Part shown: piece after piece, positions 49,873 to 60,344 of the stretch
Position numbering within the stretch: the stretch's first letter is position 1
Layout of the letters: each line of letters opens with the position of its first letter
From: Hydrogenophaga pseudoflava NBRC 102511
GTDB taxonomy: Bacteria > Pseudomonadota > Gammaproteobacteria > Burkholderiales > Burkholderiaceae_C
Length of the DNA stretch: 64,000 nucleotides
Direction: 5' to 3'
Assembly (NCBI RefSeq): GCF_001592285.1
Contig: NZ_BCWQ01000007.1
Location: 1-64,000 of the forward strand
Program-made: the position numbers and the translations under genes
Notes under the pieces: model-generated
Told to the model about the DNA's origin: nothing
The model's input: the letters and a program-made list of their open reading frames with translations, nothing else
The model's database searches: none

Positions 49873-50804
49873 TGAGCACCCCCGCCGCGCTCCGCACGCC
49901 CCCCTCCAGGGGGCAGCACCTGCAGCCCGGCAGAGCCGGTTCTGCGGTGCTTCCCGTCACGGCCCCACCCTTTGCACTGGACGAGGACGGTCCGCTGGCC
50001 CAGGGGCGCGAGTTCGTCTGGTCCGACGCCGACTTCTCGCGCATCAAGGCGCTGATCTACAAGAAGGCCGGCATCAGCCTGCACGACGGCAAGCACGCGA
50101 TGGTGTACAGCCGCGTCTCGCGCCGCCTGCGCGAGACCGGCCACACCAGCTTCAAGACCTACCTGGACGCGCTGGAACAGCACGACGGGCCGGAGTGGCA
50201 GGAGTTCATCAACGCCCTGACCACCAACCTGACCGCCTTTTTCCGCGAGCAGCACCACTTCGGCGTGCTGCAGGAATTGCTGGCGGCCAATCGCTCGCAC
50301 AACTGGAAGATCTGGTGCTCGGCCGCGTCGACCGGCGAGGAGCCCTATTCGATCGCAATGACCGCGGCGGATACGCTGGGCGCCTCGGGCAGCTTCCACA
50401 TCGTCAACAGCGACATCGACACCAAGGTGCTGGCCACCGCGGCGCGCGGCGTCTACAAGGCCGATGGCGTCAAGGGTCTGAGCCCCGAGCGCCTGCAGCG
50501 CCACTTCATGCGCGGCAAGGGTGCGAACGCCGGTCTGATGCGCGTCAAGCCCGAACTCCAGAAACACATGGAGTTCATGACCGTCAACCTGATCCACGAT
50601 CTGCCGTTCCGCGAGCCCTTCGACATCGTGTTCTGCCGCAACGTGATGATCTATTTCGATGCGGCCACCCAGCGCCAGGTGCTCGAACGCATCCACCGGG
50701 TGATGAAGCCCGGCGGCATGCTGTTCGTCGGTCACGCCGAAAACTTCAGCGACGCGCGCAGCCTCTTCACGCTGCGGGGAAAGACCGTCTATGAAAGGCT
50801 TTGA
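49872..50804 (+). CDS. cheR: chemoreceptor methyltransferase CheR
   Basis: CheR methylates receptor glutamates with SAM. From the ATG at 49872 the protein has 310 residues. The first 35 or so (STPAALRTPPSRG and following) are translated from a short palindromic repeat and are not part of the CheR fold. Conserved parts are the N-terminal helices (FSRIKALIYKKAGISLHDGK), LTTNLTAFFRE, the SAM-site segment WCSAASTGEEPYSIAM and IVFCRNVMIYFD. It overlaps cheD by 14 bases. Confidence 0.96.
   Translation: MSTPAALRTPPSRGQHLQPGRAGSAVLPVTAPPFALDEDGPLAQGREFVWSDADFSRIKALIYKKAGISLHDGKHAMVYSRVSRRLRETGHTSFKTYLDALEQHDGPEWQEFINALTTNLTAFFREQHHFGVLQELLAANRSHNWKIWCSAASTGEEPYSIAMTAADTLGASGSFHIVNSDIDTKVLATAARGVYKADGVKGLSPERLQRHFMRGKGANAGLMRVKPELQKHMEFMTVNLIHDLPFREPFDIVFCRNVMIYFDAATQRQVLERIHRVMKPGGMLFVGHAENFSDARSLFTLRGKTVYERL
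49879..49949 (+). repeat. REP-like palindromic repeat forming the 5' end of cheR
   Basis: Contains CCCCCTCCAGGGGG and CCCGGCAGAGCCGG, the same two hairpins as the repeat in flgH, in the same order, and is translated in the same frame (…TP…PSRG…). This copy is on the plus strand. Confidence 0.7.
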
Positions 50805-51519
50805 AAGCCCCACTGCGGCGCTTCGCGCCTTCCCCCTAGGGGGATTTCAGGCCGCAGGCAGCTCGGGCCAGCGGCCAGGCCTTCCGCCAGCCGCCACACC
50901 GCCCAGGTCCACACTGGATGCGCTGAAGACCCGGGCGCCCAGGCCGGGCGAGGCCTCCTTCTTCTACCGCGACCACCACTTCAACATCGACACCGTCAAG
51001 GTGCTGCCGGGTGAGTACTACGTGACCACCGACGACATGATGGTCATGACGGTTCTGGGCTCGTGCATCGCCGCCTGCATCTGGGACCCCAAGGTCCGCG
51101 TGGGGGGCATGAACCACTTCATGCTGCCCGAAGGCGCGGGCGACACCTCGGGCCGCTACGGCTCGTTTGCGATGGAACTGCTGATCAACGAGATGATCAA
51201 GCTCGGCGCCCGGCGCGAGAGCATGCAGGCCAAGGTGTTCGGCGGCGGCCAGGTGATGCACAGCTTCACCACCATGAACGTGGGCGAGCGCAACACCGCC
51301 TTCGTGCTCGATTACCTGCAGACCGAACGCATCGCCGTGATCTCCAAGGACGTGCTGGACATCCATCCGCGCAAGGTCTGCTACTTCCCGGCGACGGGCA
51401 AGGCCATGGTCAAGCGCCTGGCCCACTCGCATCCGGAGACGCTGGAAACGCAGGAACGCAAGGGCAATGCTGCGGTGGTCGCCAAGACCAACGCCGGCGG
51501 CTCGGTGGACCTGTTCTGA
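50791..51519 (+). CDS. cheD: chemoreceptor glutamine deamidase CheD
   Basis: CheD deamidates receptor glutamines. The 242-residue protein has the catalytic region TVLGSCIAACIWDPKVRVGG with the active cysteine in GSC, and the histidine in MNHFMLPEG. FGGGQVMHSFTTMNVGERNT is also conserved. The first 50 or so residues include peptide from a degenerate copy of the palindromic repeat (SPTAALRAFPLGGF). The C-terminus ends GGSVDLF. It overlaps cheR and precedes cheB by 18 bases. Confidence 0.95.
   Translation: MKGFESPTAALRAFPLGGFQAAGSSGQRPGLPPAATPPRSTLDALKTRAPRPGEASFFYRDHHFNIDTVKVLPGEYYVTTDDMMVMTVLGSCIAACIWDPKVRVGGMNHFMLPEGAGDTSGRYGSFAMELLINEMIKLGARRESMQAKVFGGGQVMHSFTTMNVGERNTAFVLDYLQTERIAVISKDVLDIHPRKVCYFPATGKAMVKRLAHSHPETLETQERKGNAAVVAKTNAGGSVDLF
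50807..50865 (+). repeat. degenerate REP-like repeat within the 5' end of cheD
   Basis: CCCCACTGCGGCGCTTCGCG followed by CCTTCCCCCTAGGGGGA matches the first half of the repeats in flgH and cheR. The second hairpin is poorly kept. It is translated in frame as SPTAALRAFPLGG. Confidence 0.6.
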
Positions 51520-51537
51520 ACCGCAGAAAGAACAGCC

Positions 51538-52638
51538 ATGGCCAAGATCAGAGTGGTGGTGGTCGACGACTCGGCGCTGGTGCGCAGCCTGCTCACCGAA
51601 ATCATCAACCGGCAGCCCGACATGCAGTGCGTGGGTGCCGCGAGCGACCCGCTGGTGGCGCGCGAGATGATCCGCGAGCTCAACCCGGACGTCATCACGC
51701 TGGACGTCGAGATGCCGCGCATGGACGGTTTGGAATTCCTCTCGCGCCTGATGCGGCTGCGTCCGATGCCGGTGGTGATGGTGTCCACGCTGACCGAACA
51801 GGGTGCCGACATCACGCTGCGTGCGCTGGAGATGGGCGCGGTCGACTATGTGGCCAAGCCCCGCATCGGCATCACCAGCGGACTCAACGAGCTGGCCGGT
51901 GACATCGTCGACAAGATTCGCATCGCCGCGGCCGCGCATGTCCGGCGCCTGGCCCCGGCGCCTTCCGCGACCGGCACCATCACCCAGGCCACCCCTGCCA
52001 CGGCCGAGGCGCCGCGGGCGCCGCTGCCGCGCCTGTCGACCACCGAAAAGATCATCTGCATCGGCGCCTCCACCGGCGGCACCGAAGCCATCCGCGAGGT
52101 GCTGACGCCACTGCCGGCCGACTCGCCCGCGATCGTGATCACCCAGCACATGCCCCCTGGCTTCACCACCAGCTTCGCTGCCCGGCTGGACTCGCTGTGC
52201 AAGATCCGTGTCGCCGAAGCCCGCGACGGCCAGCGCATCCTGCCCGGCCACGCCTACATCGCACCCGGCGGGCGTCACCTGCGCATCGACCGCAGCGGCT
52301 CGAACTACGTGGCCGTGGTCGAGGACACCGAACCGGTCAACCGCCACCGCCCCTCGGTAGAGGTGCTGTTCAAGTCGGCCGCGCGCGTGCTCGGCCCCAA
52401 CGCGCTGGGCATCATGCTCACCGGCATGGGGGCCGACGGCGCCCTGGCCATGCGCGAGATGAAGGACGCCGGCAGCTACAACTACGTGCAGGACGAAGCC
52501 AGCTGCGTGGTCTTCGGCATGCCCCGCATGGCCATCCAGGCCGGCGCCGCCCACGAGGTCCTGCCCCTCAAGCAGATCGCCCCGGCCCTGCTCAACCGCC
52601 TGGCCAGCAACCCCGCCCTGGTGCGGCACCGCATCTGA
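51538..52638 (+). CDS. cheB: chemoreceptor methylesterase CheB
   Basis: CheB removes receptor methyl groups and is activated by CheA. The 366-residue protein has a receiver domain with D56 ([13 protein letters not shown]), a linker, and the esterase domain with catalytic S178 ([10 protein letters not shown]), H204 ([10 protein letters not shown]) and D300 (LTGMGADGA). It is the last chemotaxis gene of the operon. Confidence 0.97.
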   Translation: MAKIRVVVVDDSALVRSLLTEIINRQPDMQCVGAASDPLVAREMIRELNPDVITLDVEMPRMDGLEFLSRLMRLRPMPVVMVSTLTEQGADITLRALEMGAVDYVAKPRIGITSGLNELAGDIVDKIRIAAAAHVRRLAPAPSATGTITQATPATAEAPRAPLPRLSTTEKIICIGASTGGTEAIREVLTPLPADSPAIVITQHMPPGFTTSFAARLDSLCKIRVAEARDGQRILPGHAYIAPGGRHLRIDRSGSNYVAVVEDTEPVNRHRPSVEVLFKSAARVLGPNALGIMLTGMGADGALAMREMKDAGSYNYVQDEASCVVFGMPRMAIQAGAAHEVLPLKQIAPALLNRLASNPALVRHRI

Positions 52639-52679
52639 GCCCCTACCCACACACCCGCGCCGATCCGCGGAGTCCTTCC

Positions 52680-53182
52680 ATGAAAAACCGCCGCCTCTTC
52701 ACGGTCAGCGCCCTGCTCTGCGCGCTGACCCTCTCCAGCGCCGCCCTGGCACTGGACGCCCCCAAGGAACGCCCCATCCTCGTCATCAGCGGCAAGATCA
52801 CCACGAAGAACGCCGGCGAGGTGGCGCGCTTCGACATGAAGATGATCGAGGCCCTGCCCCAGCACAGCTTCACCACCAGCACCCCCTGGTTCGACAGGCC
52901 GGTGAAGTTCACCGGCCCGCTGCTGGCCGACGTGCTGGCCGCCGTCAAGGCCAGCGGCAGCAACGTGAGCGCGGTGGCCATCAACGACTACAGGATCACC
53001 ATTCCCGCGGCCGACGCCGCGAAGTTCCAGGTGATCGTCGCCCGCCTGATCGACGACAAGCCGATCCCGGTGCGCGAGAAGGGCCCGCTGTTTGTGGTGT
53101 ACCCGTTCGACAGCAGCGCCGAGCTGCGCACCTCGACGTACTACGAACGGTCCATCTGGCAACTCAAGGCCCTGGACATCCA

Positions 53183-53186
<4 letters not shown>
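52680..53186 (+). CDS. periplasmic protein with molybdopterin-oxidoreductase-like fold
   Basis: The start MKNRRLFTVSALLCALTLSS at 52680 gives 168 residues with a signal peptide cleaved after ALA near residue 24. The mature part has segments typical of the small YedY/sulfite-oxidase-like domain family (TSTPWFDRPVKFTGPLLADV, AINDYRITIPAADA, VREKGPLFVVYPFD). It has no cysteine after the signal, so a cysteine-bound molybdenum centre is not possible. It overlaps the hybrid kinase gene by 4 bases, which suggests it supplies or senses a periplasmic input for that kinase. Function is inferred only. Confidence 0.75.
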
Positions 53187-55471
<2,285 letters not shown>

Positions 55472-55486
55472 GCCCTGTTGCCGGGC

Positions 55487-56134
55487 TCAGACCCGGCGGC
55501 TGAGCAGGCTGCCGGTTTCCAGGGACTGCCAGGTGCTGGCACCCTGCTCGGTGTAGGCCACCGGCGCCTGTTCCCGGCGCAGCGCGGCAGGAACGGCATC
55601 GCTGCCCGGCAGATCCACCTGGGCATCGTTGGCGACGGGTCGCTGGTTCGCGGCCCCGCTGTCCCGCGCCCCGCTGGCTGCGGCGGCATCGACCGCGTCC
55701 GCCGCCTGCTCTCGGCCCAGCACCACCTCGACCACGGCGGCGCTGGCCTTCCACACGGAGGCCAGCACCTCTTGCAACTGGGGCTTCTGCTCCGCCTGCT
55801 CACGGGCCTTTTGTTCTTCTTCCTGGCGCTGCTCGGCACGCAGCCTGGCATCGGCCAGGTTGTCGGCGGGCGAGGTTCGTTCGCTGCCCTTGGGACCGTT
55901 GGGCAGGATGGGCGCCGGCTGGGCCGTGGACACACCAGCACCCGGCTCCTGGTCGCCGCGGACCGGTGACGGAACACCGCTGCGCGCACCCTGGCCACCG
56001 CGGCCCGAATCGGCCTGCGGATCGCGGGCGGACGGCTGCGCAGCCCCGACCGAGGCCACGGCAGGCACCGGCGCCACGGTCACGGGCGCCGCGGTCGGCC
56101 AGCTCACGGGCTGGCTGGTACTGATGTTCAACAT
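55487..56134 (-). CDS. unknown protein with a sigma-28-like promoter
   Basis: The start MLNISTSQPVSWP at 56134 (215 residues) has a strong ribosome site (AAAGGGGG). The N-terminal half is Ala/Pro/Val-rich low complexity. Residues about 95-130 form a charged, Q/E-rich helix (LRAEQRQEEEQKAREQAEQK). A hydrophobic helix (VLASVWKASAAVVEVVLG) follows, and the C-terminus is polar. There is no signal peptide or membrane segment. I do not recognise it. A FliA-type promoter lies 57 bases upstream, so it may belong to the flagellar regulon, for example as an exported or filament-associated protein. Confidence 0.7.
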   Translation of the reverse strand: MLNISTSQPVSWPTAAPVTVAPVPAVASVGAAQPSARDPQADSGRGGQGARSGVPSPVRGDQEPGAGVSTAQPAPILPNGPKGSERTSPADNLADARLRAEQRQEEEQKAREQAEQKPQLQEVLASVWKASAAVVEVVLGREQAADAVDAAAASGARDSGAANQRPVANDAQVDLPGSDAVPAALRREQAPVAYTEQGASTWQSLETGSLLSRRV

Positions 56135-56190
56135 GGAAAACCCCCTTTTCAACGGGTCAGCGGCCATGACAATTCCGCTGGTCTTCCGGG

Positions 56191-56217
56191 TTTTCGACCA
56201 CCTAAACCGGAACTTGA
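56191..56217 (-). promoter_or_regulatory. candidate sigma-28 promoter of the unknown gene at 55487-56134
   Basis: On the minus strand TCAAG (56217-56213), a 14-base spacer and GTCGAAAA (56198-56191) match the FliA pattern with a perfect -35 and a 6/8 -10, similar in quality to the fliC promoter. Confidence 0.6.
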
Positions 56218-56237
56218 GGGGTTTTCACCCCCCAATT

Positions 56238-56777
56238 TCAGCTGGCGGCCAGTTCTTTTTCGTGCATCCAGGCGGCGTGCTTGGGCGCGCGCTTGGTCTG
56301 GGACCATTCATTGAGCATGTCCCACTTCACGTCGTCGAGCTTCTTCATCATCTCGGGCGTGGCGGTGTTGGCCGCCAGTTCCAGGCGGTGACCGTTGGGG
56401 TCGAAGAAGTAGATCGACTTGAAGATGGTGTGGTCGGTCAGACCCACCACCGGGATGCCGGCCGCCTCCAGGCGCGCCTTGGTGGCTTCCAGCTCGGCGA
56501 CGGTGTCGACCTCCAGCGCGATGTGCTGCACCCAGTCGGGGGTGTTGGGGTCCTTGCCCATCTCGGGCGAGTTGGGAAGCTCGAAGAAGGCCAGGATGTT
56601 GCCGCCACCCGCGTCCATGAACAGGTGCATGTAGGGATCGGGCGCGTGGGTGGAAGGCACCTGGTCCTCGGCGATGGCCAGCACGAAGTTCATGCCCAGG
56701 TGCTTCTGGTACCACTCGACGGTTTCCTTGGCGTCCTTGCAGCGGTAGGCGACGTGGTGGATCTTGCGGATGTTCAT
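56238..56777 (-). CDS. VOC-family (glyoxalase/dioxygenase-like) protein
   Basis: The 179-residue protein has two vicinal-oxygen-chelate repeats. The visible elements are KIHHVAYRCKDAKETVEWYQ, WVQHIALEVDTVAELEATKA and IYFFDPNGHRLELAANT, which give the expected metal-binding His/His/Glu. The family includes glyoxalases, extradiol dioxygenases and resistance proteins, and the exact reaction cannot be told. It is the last gene of the monooxygenase operon, so a step in aromatic degradation is likely. Confidence 0.88.
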   Translation of the reverse strand: MNIRKIHHVAYRCKDAKETVEWYQKHLGMNFVLAIAEDQVPSTHAPDPYMHLFMDAGGGNILAFFELPNSPEMGKDPNTPDWVQHIALEVDTVAELEATKARLEAAGIPVVGLTDHTIFKSIYFFDPNGHRLELAANTATPEMMKKLDDVKWDMLNEWSQTKRAPKHAAWMHEKELAAS

Positions 56778-56815
56778 GGGGTTCTCCTGTGGGTGTTCCG
56801 TTGTCGGGTGCGGGT

Positions 56816-57040
56816 TCAGACGCCTTCACGGGCGATGGCCAGGGCTTGTTTCAGGGCCGAGATGTCGCCGACCTGGTTCGCCAGCAACAGGATCAGCTTG
56901 GCATTCAACATCTGGCTCTGTTCGTCGCTGAGGTCTCGGTGGGTCTCGATCAGGGCTTCGTAGAAATCGTCGCCGGGCGTGAAGTCGCGGAAGTAGCGCT
57001 GGCCGGGTTCGGCGAGGTTGGGTTGCAGTTGCAGGCTCAT
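56816..57040 (-). CDS. DUF2783-family small protein
   Basis: A 74-residue helical protein (QRYFRDFTPGDDFYEALIET, SDEQSQMLNAKLILLLANQV). It matches my recollection of DUF2783, a family usually encoded next to flavin-dependent aromatic hydroxylases, as here. It starts 16 bases after the monooxygenase gene. Its function is unknown; a helper of the hydroxylase is a guess. Confidence 0.75.
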   Translation of the reverse strand: MSLQLQPNLAEPGQRYFRDFTPGDDFYEALIETHRDLSDEQSQMLNAKLILLLANQVGDISALKQALAIAREGV

Positions 57041-57056
57041 GAATGTCTCCTCGGGT

Positions 57057-58769
57057 TCAGGCGGCGACGGCTTCGGGCTGGGCGGCCGCGGCGGTCAGGC
57101 CCTGTCCGGTGGCGCGGGCCAGGGCGGCGCGCACGGCGGCCAGGTCGGAGCGGCGCCAGCGGGCGGTCACGTGCTGGTCGGGGCGGACCAGGTAGGTCGT
57201 GCCCGGGCGGGCGTCGTAGCGCTGGGCGAACAGGCCGTCGCGGTCCTGCAGCACGGTGAAACCGACGGCGTTACCGCCATGCGGCGTCACCAGCACCGTC
57301 TCCACCGGCACCGGGCCGGCGGCCAGCGCCGTGGCCTGGGCGCGCAGCGACGGCTCCAGCTGGCCCGGGTCGTCCACGAAGGCCAGCAGCACGAAGCGGT
57401 TGCCCAGCTGGTCGAGCAGCCAGGCGTCGTAGCCGGCCACGCGCACCGGCGCGTCGTCCATCGGCGCGCCAGGGACCATGTTGCCCTCGAAGGTGTCGGC
57501 GTCGGGCGTGTTCAGCGCCGACTGCACCAGGAAGGCAGGCACCGACAGGCGGCCCGAATTGACCAGCTTGCGGGCGAAGGGCTGCGTGCGCGCCAGTTCC
57601 AGTGCGGCGTTGCGGAACAGCTTGCTGACCGCGCTCTTGGGCGTGATGAAGTCGGTGGAGCGGGTGGAGTTGCGGATGTTCTCGTCGGCCGCGTAGGTGC
57701 GGTCGGCGTCGTAGCTGTCCAGCAGTGCCTCGGGCGCCTGCCCCTTCATCACCAGCGCCAGCTTCCACAACAGGTCGTCGGTGTCCTGGAAACCGGAGTT
57801 GGCGCCGCGCGCCCCGAAGGGCGAGACCTGGTGCGCCGCGTCGCCCACAAACAGCAGGCGGCCGTGGCGGAAGTTCTTCATGCGCCGGCACTGGAAGGTG
57901 TAGATGCTGGCCCACTCCAGTTCGAACTCGCGGTCGTCGCCCAGCATGGCCTTGACGCGCGGGATGATCTTCTCGGGCTTCTTCTCTTCCTCGGGGTCGG
58001 CGTCCCAGCCGAGCTGGAAGTCGATGCGCCAGACGTTGTCGCTCTGCTTGTGCAGCAGCACGCTCTGGTTGGGATGGAAGGGCGGGTCGAACCAGAACCA
58101 GCGCTCGGCCGGGAAGTCGGCCTTCATCACCACGTCGGCGATCAGGAAGCGGTCCTTGAAGACATGGCCCTCGATGTCCAGGCCCAGCTGGCGCCGCACG
58201 TTGGAGCGCGCGCCGTCGGCCACGATCAGCCAGTCGGTGTCGATCTCGAAGGCGCCGTCGGGCGTCTCGACGCTGACGCGGGCGCCCTCGCTTCCGTTGT
58301 CACCCAGCGGCTGCACGCCCACCACCTTGTATTTCCAGCGCAGGTCGGCGCCCAGTTCGGTGGCGCGGTGCACCAGCGCTTCTTCGAGGTGGTACTGCTG
58401 CAGGTTGATCATGCCGGGGCGCTTGTGGCCGGCGTCGGGCACGAGGTTGAAGCGGTAGACCTCTTCCTCGCGCAGGAAGGTGCGACCGACGTTCCAGCTC
58501 ACGCCCTTGTCGACGATGGCGTCACCCACGCCCAGGCGGTCGAGGATTTCGAGCGCGCGCTTGGCGTAGCAGACGGCGCGCGAGCCGAAGGAGACGCTGT
58601 CTTCTTCGTCGAACAGCAGCACGTCCAGGCCGTGCAGCCGGGCGTCGATGGCGGCGGCGAGGCCGACCGGGCCGGCGCCGATGACGATCAGGGGTTTGCG
58701 CTGCGGCGCGCCGGCCATGAGGTCGGCGGGGGCGCGGTACGGAAAGGTGGGGTAGGTGTAGGTGCCCAT
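57057..58769 (-). CDS. FAD-dependent aromatic hydroxylase (MhpA/PheA-TfdB type)
   Basis: The 570-residue flavoprotein monooxygenase has the GxGxxG FAD motif IVIGAGPVGLAAAIDARLHG (about residues 28-47) and the DG motif DWLIVADGARSNVRRQLG. The second FAD motif is LLFVGDAAHQVSPFGARGAN. The C-terminal thioredoxin-like domain typical of phenol hydroxylases follows (about 420-560). Such enzymes hydroxylate phenolic acids using NAD(P)H and O2. The exact substrate is unknown. It heads a three-gene operon with DUF2783 and VOC genes, with a palindrome in its upstream region. Confidence 0.9.
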   Translation of the reverse strand: MGTYTYPTFPYRAPADLMAGAPQRKPLIVIGAGPVGLAAAIDARLHGLDVLLFDEEDSVSFGSRAVCYAKRALEILDRLGVGDAIVDKGVSWNVGRTFLREEEVYRFNLVPDAGHKRPGMINLQQYHLEEALVHRATELGADLRWKYKVVGVQPLGDNGSEGARVSVETPDGAFEIDTDWLIVADGARSNVRRQLGLDIEGHVFKDRFLIADVVMKADFPAERWFWFDPPFHPNQSVLLHKQSDNVWRIDFQLGWDADPEEEKKPEKIIPRVKAMLGDDREFELEWASIYTFQCRRMKNFRHGRLLFVGDAAHQVSPFGARGANSGFQDTDDLLWKLALVMKGQAPEALLDSYDADRTYAADENIRNSTRSTDFITPKSAVSKLFRNAALELARTQPFARKLVNSGRLSVPAFLVQSALNTPDADTFEGNMVPGAPMDDAPVRVAGYDAWLLDQLGNRFVLLAFVDDPGQLEPSLRAQATALAAGPVPVETVLVTPHGGNAVGFTVLQDRDGLFAQRYDARPGTTYLVRPDQHVTARWRRSDLAAVRAALARATGQGLTAAAAQPEAVAA

Positions 58770-58866
58770 CGAGGTCGGTCTCCTGCTGGGGGTGCACCGG
58801 CTTCAGGGTCGGCCGGCCGGGATTTGGTCCGGGGCGTACTGTAGCTCAGAATTTCGTATTGGTAAA

Positions 58867-58884
58867 TACGTTTCTCTAAACGTA
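58867..58884. promoter_or_regulatory. palindromic operator candidate upstream of the monooxygenase operon
   Basis: TACGTTT and AAACGTA form a perfect inverted repeat with a 4-base spacer in an AT-rich patch about 100 bases before the hydroxylase start. It is a good candidate site for a MarR, GntR or IclR-type regulator. The only regulator of that type nearby is the MarR protein at 60345. Confidence 0.6.
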
Positions 58885-58951
58885 ATTCGCAAAACCTCCC
58901 AAGAGGTTCTCGGACCTACCTCGCAGGCACGGCGGCACATGGCGCACTGCG

Positions 58952-59174
58952 CCGCTCATGTCCCCCGACGGCCTGCGGCCCTCTCCTCCTTTACTTCGCT
59001 CTGCAGAACGCCATGCACCGCCATGCATACACGTGCAGGCTCGCCAACGGTGGTTCGTCCACAGTCGTGCGGGCGCCAACGGCGCCGGGTGATCACGCAG
59101 CGAAGTAAAGGAGGAGGACCGGCGCAGCCGGTCCGGGGGACATGAGCGGAGTGGTCACCCGGCGCCGTTGGCGC
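58952..59174. repeat. interlocked inverted repeats (REP-type element)
   Basis: Arm A (58952-59000, CCGCTCATGTCCCCC … CTCCTTTACTTCGCT) is imperfectly inverted at 59099-59149. Arm B (59073-59096, GCGCCAACGGCGCCGGGTGA plus TCAC) is inverted at 59151-59174 with 23 of 24 bases matching. The order A-B-A'-B' means the two stems interlock and are hard to form at the same time. Each A arm contains its own small GC hairpin. It probably derives from paired mobile palindromic repeats. Confidence 0.7.
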
Positions 59175-59233
59175 AAAGAGGGGGAGTCCTCAACAACGCA
59201 ACGTACGAAGGCAGGCCGCCGGAGAACAACAGC

Positions 59234-59689
59234 TCACTCGTCTTCTTCGGAAGGCGCGACCGGCTCCCGCACCACCGTCACCGGCACCGGCGAGTGGTCC
59301 ACCAGGTGCTGCGTCACCGAACCCAGCAGGGCTGCCCGCAAGCCCCCGCCGGTGCCAGCGGTCATGATCACCGCCTGACAGCCATACCGCTCGATGATGT
59401 CGATCAAGGTGTTCGCCGGATCGCCCGTGGCCACTTCCTTCTCGACCTTCTGCCCCGCCGCCTCCAGCAGCGCCACCGCCGGCCGCATCAGGTCCAGCCC
59501 CGCGCCCTCGCTCACCTTTTCCAGCACCTCGGGATCGTGCGCCACCACCATCTCGTACAGCGTCGCGCTCTCCTGCACGTTCGCCACCACGAAGCGCGCC
59601 CGCAGCCCCGAATGCACCAGCCGCACCGCGTGGTGCACCGCCAGCAGCGCGTGGGAGGAACCGTCGACCGGGATCAGGATGTTCAGCAT
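59234..59689 (-). CDS. universal stress protein UspA family
   Basis: The start MLNILIPVDGSSHALLAVHH at 59689 gives 151 residues. The Usp fold is clear, with the N-terminal PVDGS motif and the C-terminal ATP-binding loop GTGGGLRAALLGSVTQHLVD followed by PVPVTVV. Such proteins help survive stress, and many bind ATP. It is monocistronic between a structured repeat region and an unknown gene on the other strand. Confidence 0.92.
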   Translation of the reverse strand: MLNILIPVDGSSHALLAVHHAVRLVHSGLRARFVVANVQESATLYEMVVAHDPEVLEKVSEGAGLDLMRPAVALLEAAGQKVEKEVATGDPANTLIDIIERYGCQAVIMTAGTGGGLRAALLGSVTQHLVDHSPVPVTVVREPVAPSEEDE

Positions 59690-59933
59690 GGCGCTCGCCT
59701 CCAGCGAATGGCCCCGCCCCTTGCAGGACCTCCGGACCATGATGCCACGCGCGTGACGCGATGACCATGCCGAGTCCCGTGGCAGCCACAGGGTTGCACC
59801 GTGTGCGGAAAGTCTCGCGCTTCCGCCGGCATCCGCAACAACCTGTCAGTGCTGACAGTGATTCATGCTGGCACACCGGGCAAGATGGCGACAGCAACCG
59901 CTCCCGAACCGTCAGACCACCGTCCACCACGCC

Positions 59934-60281
59934 ATGCGCCCCCAGACCCGAGAGCTGTTCACCGAGTCCGCCTACGGCGCCCTGCCCCAGCCGGACCCGA
60001 GGCTGGCCGCCGCACAGGCCGCCCAGCCCACCGTCGAACCGCCGACCTTCGTCGAAACCCTGGGCTTTCCCAAGGGCACGCCAGCGCTGCCCCTGGCCCT
60101 GGTGCTCGAAGACATCCGCGCCACCGCCCCCGGCACCCGCGTCAACCGCCTGCTGGCGCCCGGCACCCTCAGCCGCCTGTTCAGCCAGGAGGCCGCCGCG
60201 GCCTCCTACGCGCTCGCCATCCTGTCCATTGTCGAATCTCCCGACTTCGAGTCGATCCTGGCGCGCCTGCGCGCGTGCTGA
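59934..60281 (+). CDS. small hypothetical protein
   Basis: The start MRPQTRELFTESAYGALPQP at 59934 gives 115 residues; the frame is open further upstream to 59865. It has a Pro/Ala-rich centre and a C-terminal helical part (LSRLFSQEAAAASYALAILS, then IVESPDFESILARLRAC). I do not recognise the family, there is no signal peptide, and the ribosome site is weak. It ends 63 bases before the marR start. Coding status is likely but not certain. Confidence 0.5.
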   Translation: MRPQTRELFTESAYGALPQPDPRLAAAQAAQPTVEPPTFVETLGFPKGTPALPLALVLEDIRATAPGTRVNRLLAPGTLSRLFSQEAAAASYALAILSIVESPDFESILARLRAC

Positions 60282-60344
60282 GTTTCTGCACCTTGCCGCA
60301 GGTGCGGCTTAAGATCCCGGCATCCAACAGCCGCCGAGCCTCAC

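Larger units (their letters stand above)
58770..59233. other. 464-base intergenic region with structured repeats
   Basis: No gene is supported here. It contains the upstream palindrome of the monooxygenase operon (58867-58884) and the interlocked inverted repeats at 58952-59174, ending at the uspA stop. Confidence 0.7.
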
